From positions 54,298 through 118,297 of the forward strand of contig DEAD01000002.1 in the NCBI GenBank assembly GCA_002346645.1: 64,000 nucleotides of DNA, written 5' to 3'. A program made the position numbers and the translations under genes. Each line of letters starts with the position of its first letter. Within the stretch, counting starts at the first letter, position 1. The notes below the pieces were generated by a model that worked only from the letters and a program-made list of their open reading frames with translations, ran no database searches and was not told the DNA's origin. The DNA comes from Dehalococcoidia bacterium UBA2991 (GTDB lineage: Bacteria; Chloroflexota; Dehalococcoidia; Tepidiformales; Tepidiformaceae). Shown in pieces: positions 1-8,496 of the stretch.

Positions 1-33
1 AGATCGAGGGTTCAAATCCCTCCGTCCACCCCA
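1..33 (+). tRNA. tRNA 3' fragment (window edge)
   Basis: The first 33 bases fold as the 3' end of a tRNA. The T stem (6-10 with 18-22) closes a 7-base loop reading TTCAAAT, followed by a 7-base acceptor strand (23-29), a C discriminator at 30 and an encoded CCA at 31-33. The anticodon lies outside the window, so the amino acid cannot be named. A C discriminator is uncommon, but there is not enough sequence to assign it. Confidence 0.8.
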
Positions 34-299
34 GCTAACCTAGATACGAACCCTTCATCTGTGTGAGGGGAATGATTAATTGTGTAGAGCCAAGCAAATC
101 TCCTAGCAAAATCTTTGAGTTCCCCTCTTCTTTTTCCCCGCAAAAAGCCTGGACACACCGCGATCATCTCCGTCGAAATCGCCTCTCCGCAGCATTTATA
201 AAACCGGCGGAAAGGCAGACTGGCCCCAGATGCCTTACCTGCCAAAGGTCCTTGTTGCAATCAATTGCATGTGCAACCCTTTGGCCCTACGATGCTAGC
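34..299. other. Leader region between tRNA and metal-uptake operon
   Basis: No coding region is supported here. An in-frame upstream extension of the following gene runs back to position 63, but it lacks protein-like composition and would place about 79 residues before a clear signal peptide. A metal-responsive operator would be expected in front of such an operon. I see no convincing Zur, MntR or Fur palindrome. Confidence 0.4.
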
Positions 300-1340
300 G
301 TGAAGAACAACCCATTCCCCCTTCTAGGCAGCCCTGGCCTGGCAGGGCTCTTGCTCCTCAGTGCAAGCTTGCTTTTGGGAACCTTAGGAAACGCATGCAC
401 CACCCAAACAAGCAGCGAGGAAAGCAACTCAAAGATCCGCGTAATCACAACAGTCTCCCCCATCCGCAATATCGTCGAGAACGTTGGGGGCGACCGTGTA
501 TCTGTGACTGCCGTTGTGCCAGAGGGCACGAACTCCCATACGTTTGAGCCAGCCCCTTCATTGGTGCGAGAGATCGTGCGAGCAGATCTGATATTTGCCA
601 ATGGGCTCAATCTCGAGCTTCCGCTAATCGAACTTGTAGAAGCCAACCTGCAGGACGGAGTGGAATTCATACTTCTTGGAGAAGCCACAATTACCCCTGA
701 CGAATATGTCTACGACTTCTCCTTTCCCAAGGACGGGGGAGATCCCAACCCTCATCTGTGGACTGACCCAATGCTTGCAGGGGCCTATGCCGAGCATGTG
801 AGAGAAGCACTCAGCCGTCTCGATCCTGATAGAGCGGCCTACTACGAGGCGAACACCATCGCTTTCTTAGCCCGCCTAGAACAACTAGATGCAGCTATCA
901 GGACGGCCGTGGCCACAGTGCCTCAGGCCCAACGTGTTCTTCTCACCTACCACGACTCATTTCCCTACTTCGGGCCCCGGTATGGCCTAACGATCATCGG
1001 AGCCATCCAGCCGTCGGACTTCTCCGAACCTTCACCGCGAGAGGTAGCCGATCTAATTGAGCAGATTCGCCGAGCAAAGGTACCTGCCATCTTCGGATCG
1101 GAAGTGTTCCCTTCAGAAGTACTAAAAACGATCGCGGATGAGGTGGGGGCCGTGCAGGTCGCCACTCTTCGCGATGACGATCTTCCCGGAGACACCGGCG
1201 ACATCGAAAACACTTATCTGGGGATGATGGTCGAGAACGTTCGCACAATTGTTGAGAGCCTCGGCGGCGATGCATCGGCTCTTGACGGGTTCGATATTAG
1301 TTTCAGCTGGATTCCTTTCAAGGAGCACACCGATGGTTGA
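300..1340 (+). CDS. Zinc/manganese ABC transporter substrate-binding protein
   Basis: This is an extracytoplasmic metal-binding protein of the ZnuA/TroA/MntC family (346 aa), which captures Zn2+ or Mn2+ and hands it to the permease encoded downstream. The three expected histidine ligands sit in NSHTFEP (H80), NPHLWTDP (H152) and TYHDSFPYF (H218), and an acidic region near GSEVFPSE follows. There is no His-rich loop, which in this family is more usual for Mn/Fe than for dedicated Zn binders. I chose the GTG at 300 because it gives a short hydrophobic signal peptide ending near LGNAC. The lipobox is imperfect, so lipoprotein status is likely but not certain. The stop overlaps the ATPase start by 8 nt, so the two are translationally coupled. 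Confidence 0.85.
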   Translation: MKNNPFPLLGSPGLAGLLLLSASLLLGTLGNACTTQTSSEESNSKIRVITTVSPIRNIVENVGGDRVSVTAVVPEGTNSHTFEPAPSLVREIVRADLIFANGLNLELPLIELVEANLQDGVEFILLGEATITPDEYVYDFSFPKDGGDPNPHLWTDPMLAGAYAEHVREALSRLDPDRAAYYEANTIAFLARLEQLDAAIRTAVATVPQAQRVLLTYHDSFPYFGPRYGLTIIGAIQPSDFSEPSPREVADLIEQIRRAKVPAIFGSEVFPSEVLKTIADEVGAVQVATLRDDDLPGDTGDIENTYLGMMVENVRTIVESLGGDASALDGFDISFSWIPFKEHTDG

Positions 1341-2202
1341 GCTAGCACCCAGTTCTCCAGGACACCGCCCGCCTCCCGTTTCTCCCGAACAGGCCCCACT
1401 AGTGCTAATGCGCAGCTTAACCACGGGTTACGATCGCTCGGCAATCCTGCATTCAGTAGATTTCACAATTCGGCGGGGAGAATTCGCCGGAATTGTGGGG
1501 CCAAGTGGTTCAGGCAAAACAACCCTCCTGCGGGCGATCGCCGGCCAAACACGGTGCTTCTCAGGTGGAATAGATACGTACCCCCGTACTGGGGAACGCT
1601 CCCTTCGACTTGGATATGTCCCTCAAGTAGAGACTATCAACTGGAACTTCCCACTCACGGTGGGACAGGCAGTGCTGCTAGGACGATGGCGGAAGATGGG
1701 TTGGCGACCATGGCCCCGACCTCAAGACCGTGAGTTGCTTGCACAGATTCTGGAACGACTGGGCATCGGCCATTTGGCCAACCGGCAGATTCGAGCCTTG
1801 TCGGGCGGACAGCAACAGCGCACCTTTCTCGCACGGGCCCTTATCGGCGATCCGGACTTGCTACTTCTGGACGAACCAACAAGCGGCGTCGACATCAAAA
1901 CACGACACGAAATCATGCACCTCTTGGGAGAACTGAACCGCTCTGGCACAACGATTCTGATGACAACCCATGACCTAAACGCAGTTGCAACACACCTGCC
2001 GCGGCTGGTTTGCGTAGGTGAAGGCACCATCATTGCTGATGGTGCACCGGAAGACGTACTTACCCCAGAAGTCCTGCGCCAAACCTACGGAGCAGAAATG
2101 CTCGTTCTTCGCCGAGGAGACGCCATCTACGTGGTCGAGCACCTTGACAATGCGATGCAAGATTCCGCATCCCTTCACCTCAAACGGCACGGCACGGAGT
2201 AG
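1333..2202 (+). CDS. Zinc/manganese ABC transporter ATP-binding protein
   Basis: This is the 289-aa cytoplasmic ATPase of the metal importer. Walker A (GPSGSGKTT, about residue 56), the Q-loop region, the signature LSGGQQQR (about 156), Walker B LLLLDEP (about 176) and an H-loop TTHDL (about 212) are all intact. It groups by context with ZnuC/MntB-type ATPases, between the binding protein and the membrane subunit. The ATG at 1333 lies inside the end of the upstream gene. A longer open frame to 1249 is overlap and is not used. About 40 residues precede the ABC core, rich in Pro and Ser. Confidence 0.9.
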   Translation: MVELAPSSPGHRPPPVSPEQAPLVLMRSLTTGYDRSAILHSVDFTIRRGEFAGIVGPSGSGKTTLLRAIAGQTRCFSGGIDTYPRTGERSLRLGYVPQVETINWNFPLTVGQAVLLGRWRKMGWRPWPRPQDRELLAQILERLGIGHLANRQIRALSGGQQQRTFLARALIGDPDLLLLDEPTSGVDIKTRHEIMHLLGELNRSGTTILMTTHDLNAVATHLPRLVCVGEGTIIADGAPEDVLTPEVLRQTYGAEMLVLRRGDAIYVVEHLDNAMQDSASLHLKRHGTE

Positions 2203-2207
2203 ATCAC

Positions 2208-3080
2208 GTGGAAGGACTAACTGAGCCTTTCGCATTTGAGTTTTTCGTAAGAGGAATGGTGGCTGCGGCGCTGGCTGGTATTACCTGCGCAGCTGTGGGC
2301 GTTTATGTCGTTCTGAGGAGCCTAGCGTATATCGGTCACGGACTCGCACACAGCATTTTTGGGGGAGCAGTCATCTCGTTCGTCTCCGGAATTAGCTTCT
2401 ATATAGGAGCAACCCTCTGGGGGGTGTTCACTGTCCTACTCATCAACGGCGCTGCCCGCCGAAGACAGATCGGTGGTGATGCCGCAGTCGGCATCATCAC
2501 CACCTGTGCCTTCGCTCTGGGAATAGCCCTGATCAGCAGACACGGACGGTTTACACGAGACTTCGACGCAGCCCTTTTCGGAGAGATACTCGGGATCACA
2601 AGCACAGATCTATATGTCATCGGTGGGGTCCTAGCCCTAGCAGCAGCAGTGATCTTTATCTGGTGGAAGCCGTTACTATTCACCACCTTTGATTCAGACG
2701 TTGCAGGAACCTATGGAGTGCCAGTTGCCTGGGTCGAAGCACTGTTTTCCCTAGTGCTTGCGGCAACCGTAATTGCCTCATTACAGGTTCTAGGAGCAAC
2801 TCTGATTGCCGCAGCCCTGGTTATACCGCCAGTCACAGCACGCCTACTTACGGACTCGTTCAATCGAATGTTCGCTCTGGCAGCAACCCTAGGCGGCATG
2901 AGCGGCCTGGTAGGAGTGTATATCTCATGGTTTATCGATGTTTCCTCCGGGGCAACCGTCGTGCTGTTCCAGGGAGCACTCTTTGTTTTTGCGTTAGCAG
3001 CAGCAATAGCGAGGTCTCACTGGAAAGGAACGAACCAAGACGAACGCCTGACGGCAATCGAAGGAGCTTCTTTGGACTAG
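2208..3080 (+). CDS. Zinc/manganese ABC transporter permease
   Basis: This 290-aa ABC-3 family integral membrane protein forms the metal channel with the two preceding gene products. Hydropathy by eye suggests eight or nine membrane segments. The family's typical stretch around residues 28-45 (AVGVYVVLRSLAYIGHGLAH) and the coupling region near ALVIPPVTARLLT are recognisable. The start is a GTG at 2208, five bases after the ATPase stop, so the three genes form one operon. Confidence 0.88.
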   Translation: MEGLTEPFAFEFFVRGMVAAALAGITCAAVGVYVVLRSLAYIGHGLAHSIFGGAVISFVSGISFYIGATLWGVFTVLLINGAARRRQIGGDAAVGIITTCAFALGIALISRHGRFTRDFDAALFGEILGITSTDLYVIGGVLALAAAVIFIWWKPLLFTTFDSDVAGTYGVPVAWVEALFSLVLAATVIASLQVLGATLIAAALVIPPVTARLLTDSFNRMFALAATLGGMSGLVGVYISWFIDVSSGATVVLFQGALFVFALAAAIARSHWKGTNQDERLTAIEGASLD

Positions 3081-3244
3081 GCTCTAAGCACGCCGGGACA
3101 TAAGCCATAGCCCCCCCTTCAGGATATCTAGAGGATGACGTAAAGGACGGTTTCAGAGGGGGTATCTCAGGGTAGAGTTTTCCTAAAGTAAACCTATGCC
3201 AATCAGCTTCCAGGAAGCCCCAAGGTTAGCTTCCAAAAGGTACG
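3081..3244. other. Intergenic region upstream of dnaE
   Basis: No gene is seen. The only structure is a GCTTCC-A-GGAAGC palindrome (3206-3218) whose right arm can pair instead with a second GCTTCC at 3229-3234, just ahead of the dnaE start. No clear promoter hexamers or ribosome-binding site could be assigned. Confidence 0.3.
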
Positions 3245-6200
3245 ATGGCGCCCACAGAAATGTTCACGCACCTACACACGCACACTGAATATTCTTTACT
3301 CGATGGAATGTCTCGTATTCCTCAGCTTCTCGACCGCGCCCAGGAGCTAGGGATGGATGCACTCGCGATGACAGATCATGGGGCCCTATACGGCGCTCTG
3401 GACTTCTACCGGGAAGCTAAGGATCGTGGGATCAAGCCCATTGTTGGACTGGAAGCCTATATAGCGCCTGGATCGCGCCACAACCGAACGAGGGAGCGAC
3501 AACCCTTCCACCTGACAATGCTAGCAAGAGACCTCACTGGATACCGTAACCTCCTTCAACTCGTCACCAAGTCAAACCTGCAGGGCTTCTATTACAAGCC
3601 ACGTATCGACCGAGAACTCCTGGAAGAGCACAGCGCTGGGATCACAGTGCTAAGTGGGTGTCCCTCGAGCGAGTTCTTCGAACGCTTGTCTGAGGGGGAC
3701 CGAGACGGAGCAATAGAGGTCGCACGCTGGTACCGCGAGGTATTTGACGGACACTACGCCCTTGAAGTGCAGGAACACGGGGTGGAGCGCTTTAGCAAAG
3801 TAAACCCCGAAATCATTTCGGTAGGGCGCGAGCTCGAAATCCCAGTGGTGGCAACAAACGACGGCCACTTCACTAGCAAGGAAGAGGCAGCCGCACACGA
3901 CGTGCTCCTTTGTATCGGCACGAACGCTACGGTGGATGAGGAAGACCGCTTTCGTATCGACGGCGAGGGATACTACCTGCGAAGCGACGAAGAAATGCGC
4001 GCTCTTTTCCCCGACAACCCCGAGGTAGTCACGAATACGGTCAAGATCGCGGAAGCATGCGACTTAGAGCTAACGTTTGATCGGGCACTCCTGCCAAAAC
4101 CAGTCACCCCCGCGGGCCTCACCAACGACTCTTATCTACGACAGCTCTGCCGAGAAGGACTGGCTGCCAGGACTGGAACACTTACGCCAGAACTTGAGCA
4201 ACGGCTGAACTACGAACTCGATGTACTGCAGGAAACAGGCTTCACTGACTACTTCTTTGTCGTCAAAGAAATTGCAGACTTCGCTCGGCGGGAGCACATC
4301 CCCATGGGGATGAGGGGTTCGGCAGCAGCCTCCCTAGCACTCTATTCGCTCGGGGTGACGGACATCGACCCAGTAGCCAACAACCTAGTGTTCGAACGTT
4401 TTCTAAACGTTGAACGCAGACAGATGCCAGATGTTGACTTCGACTTCGCAGATGACCGCAGAGACGAGGTCATTCGATTCGCCTACGAGCGCTTCGGCGA
4501 GGACAAGGTTGCCCAGATCATCACTTTCGGAACGCTCGGCGCAAAAGCAGCAATTCGAGATGTGGGGCGAGCACTGGGAATGACCTATGCAGACACAGAT
4601 CGGGTAGCCCGCTTCGTTCCCAATGCGCTCCATATCACCCTCGAGGACGCCCTTTCCCAGTCAACAGATCTGCAGACGGCATATGACACAGACACGCAAG
4701 TCCGAAGACTGGTGGACACTGCGCAGCAACTCGAGGGGGTAGCACGCCACGCCAGCACCCATGCCGCCGGGGTGGTTATATCTCGGGAACCCTTAGCCGA
4801 GTACGTTCCCCTGCAACGAACTGGCCGCGGAGACGAACTAGCGGTCCCAACGACTCAGTTTGCAATGGAACAGGTGGAAGCCATAGGCCTGCTCAAAGTC
4901 GATTTCCTGGGCCTTTCAAACTTAACTATCTTGGGACGGGCAGTTGAGCTAATCCGGGAAACGACTGGAATAGAGCTGGACCTGCCGAAACTTCCCGAAG
5001 CCGACCCTGGAACAATGGAAACCCTAGGTCGAGGGGAGACTTTCGGCGTGTTCCAGCTGGAATCAGCAGGGATGCGCAGGTATGTGCAGGAACTCAAGCC
5101 GAAAAGCGTGGCAGAAATCTGCGCAATGGTAGCTCTCTACCGACCAGGGCCTATGGCACACATCCCAACATATATCCGCGCTAGCCACGGCGAGGAAGCC
5201 ATTCAGCATCCCCACCCAGACCTTGCAGGCATTCTTGCTGACACTCATGGAGTCATCGTTTACCAGGACCAGGTGTTGCAGATAGCACAACGTTTCGCGG
5301 GCTACACGCTGGGTGAGGCAGATGTGATGCGCAAGGCGATGGGGAAAAAGAAAACAGAGGTGATGGCTGCTGAAAGTACCCGTTTTATCCAAGGGGCAGT
5401 TGCAAACGGCTATCTGGAAGACCAGGCCCGAGAGGTATGGGAACTGATCGAACCCTTTGCAGGTTACGCCTTCAACAAAGCCCATGCTTGGTGCTACGGA
5501 AACATTGCTTACCAAACGGCATACCTAAAGACGAACCATGCTGTTGAGTACCTAACTGCGGTGCTGCAGCTTGCAGGAAGCTCACCTGATCCCTACGAAC
5601 GGATAGCCCAGGCAGTAGCTGAATGCGCTCGCCTGGACATCGCAGTTCTACCGCCAGACATCAACGCAAGCAAAGCAACCTTTGCGGTAGAGCAGAGGGA
5701 AGACGCAACGCTGGGGATCCGCTTCGGTCTTGGGGATATCAAGAACGTGGGATCTGCAGCCGTGGAAGGCCTCATTAGGGAACGCGAGAAAAGTGGAACC
5801 TATGTAGATGTGGACGACTTTTGTAAACGCGCGGACCTAACAGGGGCCACAAGTCGGACCATTGAACACCTCGCGTTAGGGGGAGCGTTCGATGAGATTG
5901 GGGAACGGGGCACGCTACGAGCCAATAGCGAACGCATCATGAACCTGGCTAAGCGTGAAAGAGAGCTCCGCGAAAGCGGCCAGTCAACAATGTTCGACCT
6001 GTTTGGCAGTGAGGTTGATACGCCAATGCCTGGCATCGAGCTAATCGACACCCCTCTAGACCAAGACGAGCGGCTGCGATGGGAAAAAGAGCTACTTGGG
6101 GTTTACCTGAGCGAGCATCCATTCCTAAGAGTGGCACAGGAGCTGGCTGAGCATACGACACATCAGTTGGCCGACCTCTCACTGGAATTGGTAGGGCAAG

Positions 6201-6940
6201 CAGTAACGGTCGCAGGGATGATCATGCAGGTGACAGTTCGCTACACCCGCGACAACAGGCGCTTTTACCTCGTGGTACTTGAGGACCTTTCAGGACGTAC
6301 AGAGCTAGCAGTATGGAGTGATGTACTGGAGCAATCGAGCGAGGAGACATGGGCAGAGGGCCAGATCGTTTTAGTCTCTGTGGAATGTCGAGAACGAGGC
6401 GATCGATTGAATCTGAGCGCCCGAAGAGCAGCCCCCTGGGATGCATCTGAGGGAACTTTGGTCGGCTTTCGCCCGGAAGAATTTCAGGTGGAGCCACCAC
6501 GAAGAGGCGGGACACGCCGCAGGGCAGCCCAGGCGTCAAAACCGGCCACTAGATCCAATTCACCTTCGGCTGCGAACGGGAATAGGGGGGCAGCCCCACC
6601 TCCACCTGCCGCTACGACGGAAGCAGAGTCGCCCGGCGTTCGCTCCCCGGTTGGAGGAGAGACCTCACAGTTGATCATCACTATTTACGAGACCGAGGAT
6701 GATGTGACCGACAAGGTTCTACTTAAGACAGTAGAAGCACTTCTCGCCGATCATCCAGGCCAAGACGAGATCCGGCTCGTCATCCACGACACGGATGGAC
6801 TGGAGCAGGAATTCGACTGGAAACAAGCATCGGTAAGCGAAGAGCTAGCGCGCAGCATCGAAAAAGTGCTGGCTGCTAACAAGGGAACTGCCCGGTTATC
6901 GCGATCACGCCAATTAGCAGGAGCAGGTGTAGGTCCATAG
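3245..6940 (+). CDS. dnaE: DNA polymerase III alpha subunit
   Basis: This is the replicative DNA polymerase catalytic subunit (1231 aa). An N-terminal PHP domain begins at HLHTHTEYSLLDG. The palm carries the catalytic aspartates D398 and D400 (PDVDFDF) and D553 (KVDFLGL), positions close to those in Escherichia coli. The helix-hairpin-helix/fingers region follows. An OB-fold lies near residues 980-1060 (LVGQAVTVAGMI), then a low-complexity Arg/Ala/Pro linker (about 1080-1135). A final small domain contains LLADHPGQDEIRLVI, seen in the longer DnaE type of non-proteobacterial lineages. The length fits DnaE1 rather than PolC or DnaE3. It appears monocistronic. Confidence 0.95.
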   Translation: MAPTEMFTHLHTHTEYSLLDGMSRIPQLLDRAQELGMDALAMTDHGALYGALDFYREAKDRGIKPIVGLEAYIAPGSRHNRTRERQPFHLTMLARDLTGYRNLLQLVTKSNLQGFYYKPRIDRELLEEHSAGITVLSGCPSSEFFERLSEGDRDGAIEVARWYREVFDGHYALEVQEHGVERFSKVNPEIISVGRELEIPVVATNDGHFTSKEEAAAHDVLLCIGTNATVDEEDRFRIDGEGYYLRSDEEMRALFPDNPEVVTNTVKIAEACDLELTFDRALLPKPVTPAGLTNDSYLRQLCREGLAARTGTLTPELEQRLNYELDVLQETGFTDYFFVVKEIADFARREHIPMGMRGSAAASLALYSLGVTDIDPVANNLVFERFLNVERRQMPDVDFDFADDRRDEVIRFAYERFGEDKVAQIITFGTLGAKAAIRDVGRALGMTYADTDRVARFVPNALHITLEDALSQSTDLQTAYDTDTQVRRLVDTAQQLEGVARHASTHAAGVVISREPLAEYVPLQRTGRGDELAVPTTQFAMEQVEAIGLLKVDFLGLSNLTILGRAVELIRETTGIELDLPKLPEADPGTMETLGRGETFGVFQLESAGMRRYVQELKPKSVAEICAMVALYRPGPMAHIPTYIRASHGEEAIQHPHPDLAGILADTHGVIVYQDQVLQIAQRFAGYTLGEADVMRKAMGKKKTEVMAAESTRFIQGAVANGYLEDQAREVWELIEPFAGYAFNKAHAWCYGNIAYQTAYLKTNHAVEYLTAVLQLAGSSPDPYERIAQAVAECARLDIAVLPPDINASKATFAVEQREDATLGIRFGLGDIKNVGSAAVEGLIREREKSGTYVDVDDFCKRADLTGATSRTIEHLALGGAFDEIGERGTLRANSERIMNLAKRERELRESGQSTMFDLFGSEVDTPMPGIELIDTPLDQDERLRWEKELLGVYLSEHPFLRVAQELAEHTTHQLADLSLELVGQAVTVAGMIMQVTVRYTRDNRRFYLVVLEDLSGRTELAVWSDVLEQSSEETWAEGQIVLVSVECRERGDRLNLSARRAAPWDASEGTLVGFRPEEFQVEPPRRGGTRRRAAQASKPATRSNSPSAANGNRGAAPPPPAATTEAESPGVRSPVGGETSQLIITIYETEDDVTDKVLLKTVEALLADHPGQDEIRLVIHDTDGLEQEFDWKQASVSEELARSIEKVLAANKGTARLSRSRQLAGAGVGP

Positions 6941-7036
6941 GAAAGCTCACGGGTGTAAAGCACCGATAGAGGTCAGTTCAGTCTATAAAGGACCCCTACA
7001 GGCGAGAGCCGCCACCACTTCATAAAACCTGAGTAT

Positions 7037-7555
7037 CTATGGTCCCTCTGGGGATCGAGCTCGACGCCCTTGTGCGCTGGTAACCGTATCACTGAGTAAT
7101 ACCTCAAGCTGGGAGAGATGTGCAGCGTCATGTTCTGCCCACACTTGCACCAGTTGAGCAATGGTAAAGAGCGTCCCGCCAGGCCCAGCGCCTTGCCGCT
7201 CCCAATCATTCGTCTGCACACTTGCAATCAGATTTAGAGAGGCTTGACGTTGAAGGGCAAAATCCCCCAAGAGGACCCCTTTCTGATCGCGTTCACGGTT
7301 GCGCTTTTGTTCCCATTCATCTGGCGGGAGAAAGAAAAGGGCAGGGTTCTCCTCAGCAAGAAGCCTTTCCAAGCCCAGGCGAAATTCGAGCACCTCGGCA
7401 TCGCGGAAGTGAGCAAGCACTACTCGTCCAGACCACTCACCTTCCGGAGCAATATCAAGGACAGACTCCATCGTCTCAACTGTGAGGTGTGCCAAAGCGC
7501 TGGGAGTAGCAGCAAGTTGGCCCAAGGCTTGCTGGAGTGCAGTTTCATCAGTCAT
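7037..7555 (-). CDS. DinB-like putative metal-dependent protein
   Basis: This 172-aa protein matches the DinB/YfiT four-helix fold by its metal-site pattern: a first histidine in LAHFRDAE (H49) and two more in WAEHDAAHLSQL (H142, H146), with the usual length. Members include stress-induced proteins and thiol transferases, and the specific reaction cannot be read from sequence. The ATG at 7555 is preferred over a TTG one codon upstream. It is divergent from the following hydrolase. Confidence 0.75.
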   Translation of the reverse strand: MTDETALQQALGQLAATPSALAHLTVETMESVLDIAPEGEWSGRVVLAHFRDAEVLEFRLGLERLLAEENPALFFLPPDEWEQKRNRERDQKGVLLGDFALQRQASLNLIASVQTNDWERQGAGPGGTLFTIAQLVQVWAEHDAAHLSQLEVLLSDTVTSAQGRRARSPEGP

Positions 7556-7631
7556 CAATCGATTCTAGCGATCATTCTTAGAGGACATGTACAGAGAGGC
7601 GCTCGAGCTCAGTCGCAGCGATAATCGTTAT

Positions 7632-8492
7632 ATGGATCTTGTGGAGAAGCGCGTGCAGGTAAACGGGGTAGAACTCGCCTTTTTCGAGCGCGATGGGCTA
7701 GAACCCACCTTGTTATTCGCGCACGCAACAGGATTCCACGCACGCTGCTGGGATGCGGTGATGGAAGGATTAGCTGAGCGCAGTATCGCCTTAGACCTGA
7801 GAGGACACGGTCGAAGCTCAAAACCCACCCCCCCCTATCCTTGGAGCGACTTCGCCAACGATATCGCGGCCTTCTGCGAGATCTTGGGCCTGAAAAACCT
7901 GATCGGAGTAGGGCACTCAATGGGGGGAGCTGCTATCGCTACCGCAGCCGCAATGCAACCTAGAACCTTCTCGTCATTGCTGCTGGTCGACCCAGTCCTC
8001 ATGAAGCCATCAACTTACGATCGCACGCCCACAGCAGAGGGGGAGCATTTTGTTGCGCGGAGACGCAACGCCTGGACCTCACCCGAGGAAATGATTGAGC
8101 GTTTCAGAAAACGCGACCCATTTAGGAGCTGGGAACCACGAGTACTAAGAGACTATTGTGAGCACGGCCTCTTGGCTGAGCCCCATAGCAAGCAATACAC
8201 ACTCGCCTGCCCTCCAGCCATCGAAGCTGCGGTGTACACAGGAAACCAGATGTGGAACCCATATCCACTTTTAAGCAATCTGGACCTACCAGTAACCATC
8301 CTGCGCGCACCCTCTCCAGCCACGGAACAGCAAATGAATATGATGTCCTCTCCTACATGGCCGGGGCTCGTCAGCCATCTCCCAAATGCGGAGGAGATCG
8401 TTTTGTCAGAGAACAGCCACTTCATCCCGATGGAAGCCCCTGGACTCGTGGCTAGGCATATCGGAGATTTATTAACAAAGCTTAGAGAGTAA
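7632..8492 (+). CDS. Alpha/beta hydrolase
   Basis: A 286-aa alpha/beta hydrolase fold enzyme. The oxyanion region ATGFHARCW, the nucleophile elbow GHSMGG (S96) and the catalytic histidine in SENSHFIPME (H263) are present; the acid is probably in the TILRAPSP strand. The substrate is unknown; such enzymes act on esters, epoxides or C-C bonds. The ATG at 7632 places the first beta strand at the usual distance, whereas an upstream ATG at 7587 adds 15 unlikely residues. The stop lies 4 bases from the convergent RicT-like gene. Confidence 0.8.
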   Translation: MDLVEKRVQVNGVELAFFERDGLEPTLLFAHATGFHARCWDAVMEGLAERSIALDLRGHGRSSKPTPPYPWSDFANDIAAFCEILGLKNLIGVGHSMGGAAIATAAAMQPRTFSSLLLVDPVLMKPSTYDRTPTAEGEHFVARRRNAWTSPEEMIERFRKRDPFRSWEPRVLRDYCEHGLLAEPHSKQYTLACPPAIEAAVYTGNQMWNPYPLLSNLDLPVTILRAPSPATEQQMNMMSSPTWPGLVSHLPNAEEIVLSENSHFIPMEAPGLVARHIGDLLTKLRE

Positions 8493-8496
8493 CTAT

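Noticed and set aside
1..33. Possibility that the partial tRNA is selenocysteine tRNA
   Set aside because: Only the 3' 33 bases are visible; acceptor length, variable arm and anticodon cannot be seen, so nothing supports it beyond coincidence.
63..299. Upstream extension of the metal-binding protein frame
   Set aside because: It would put about 79 polar residues before the signal peptide; a GTG at 300 is a better start.
34..299. Zur/MntR/Fur operator before the metal importer
   Set aside because: The AT-rich stretch near 72-85 is not palindromic enough to call.
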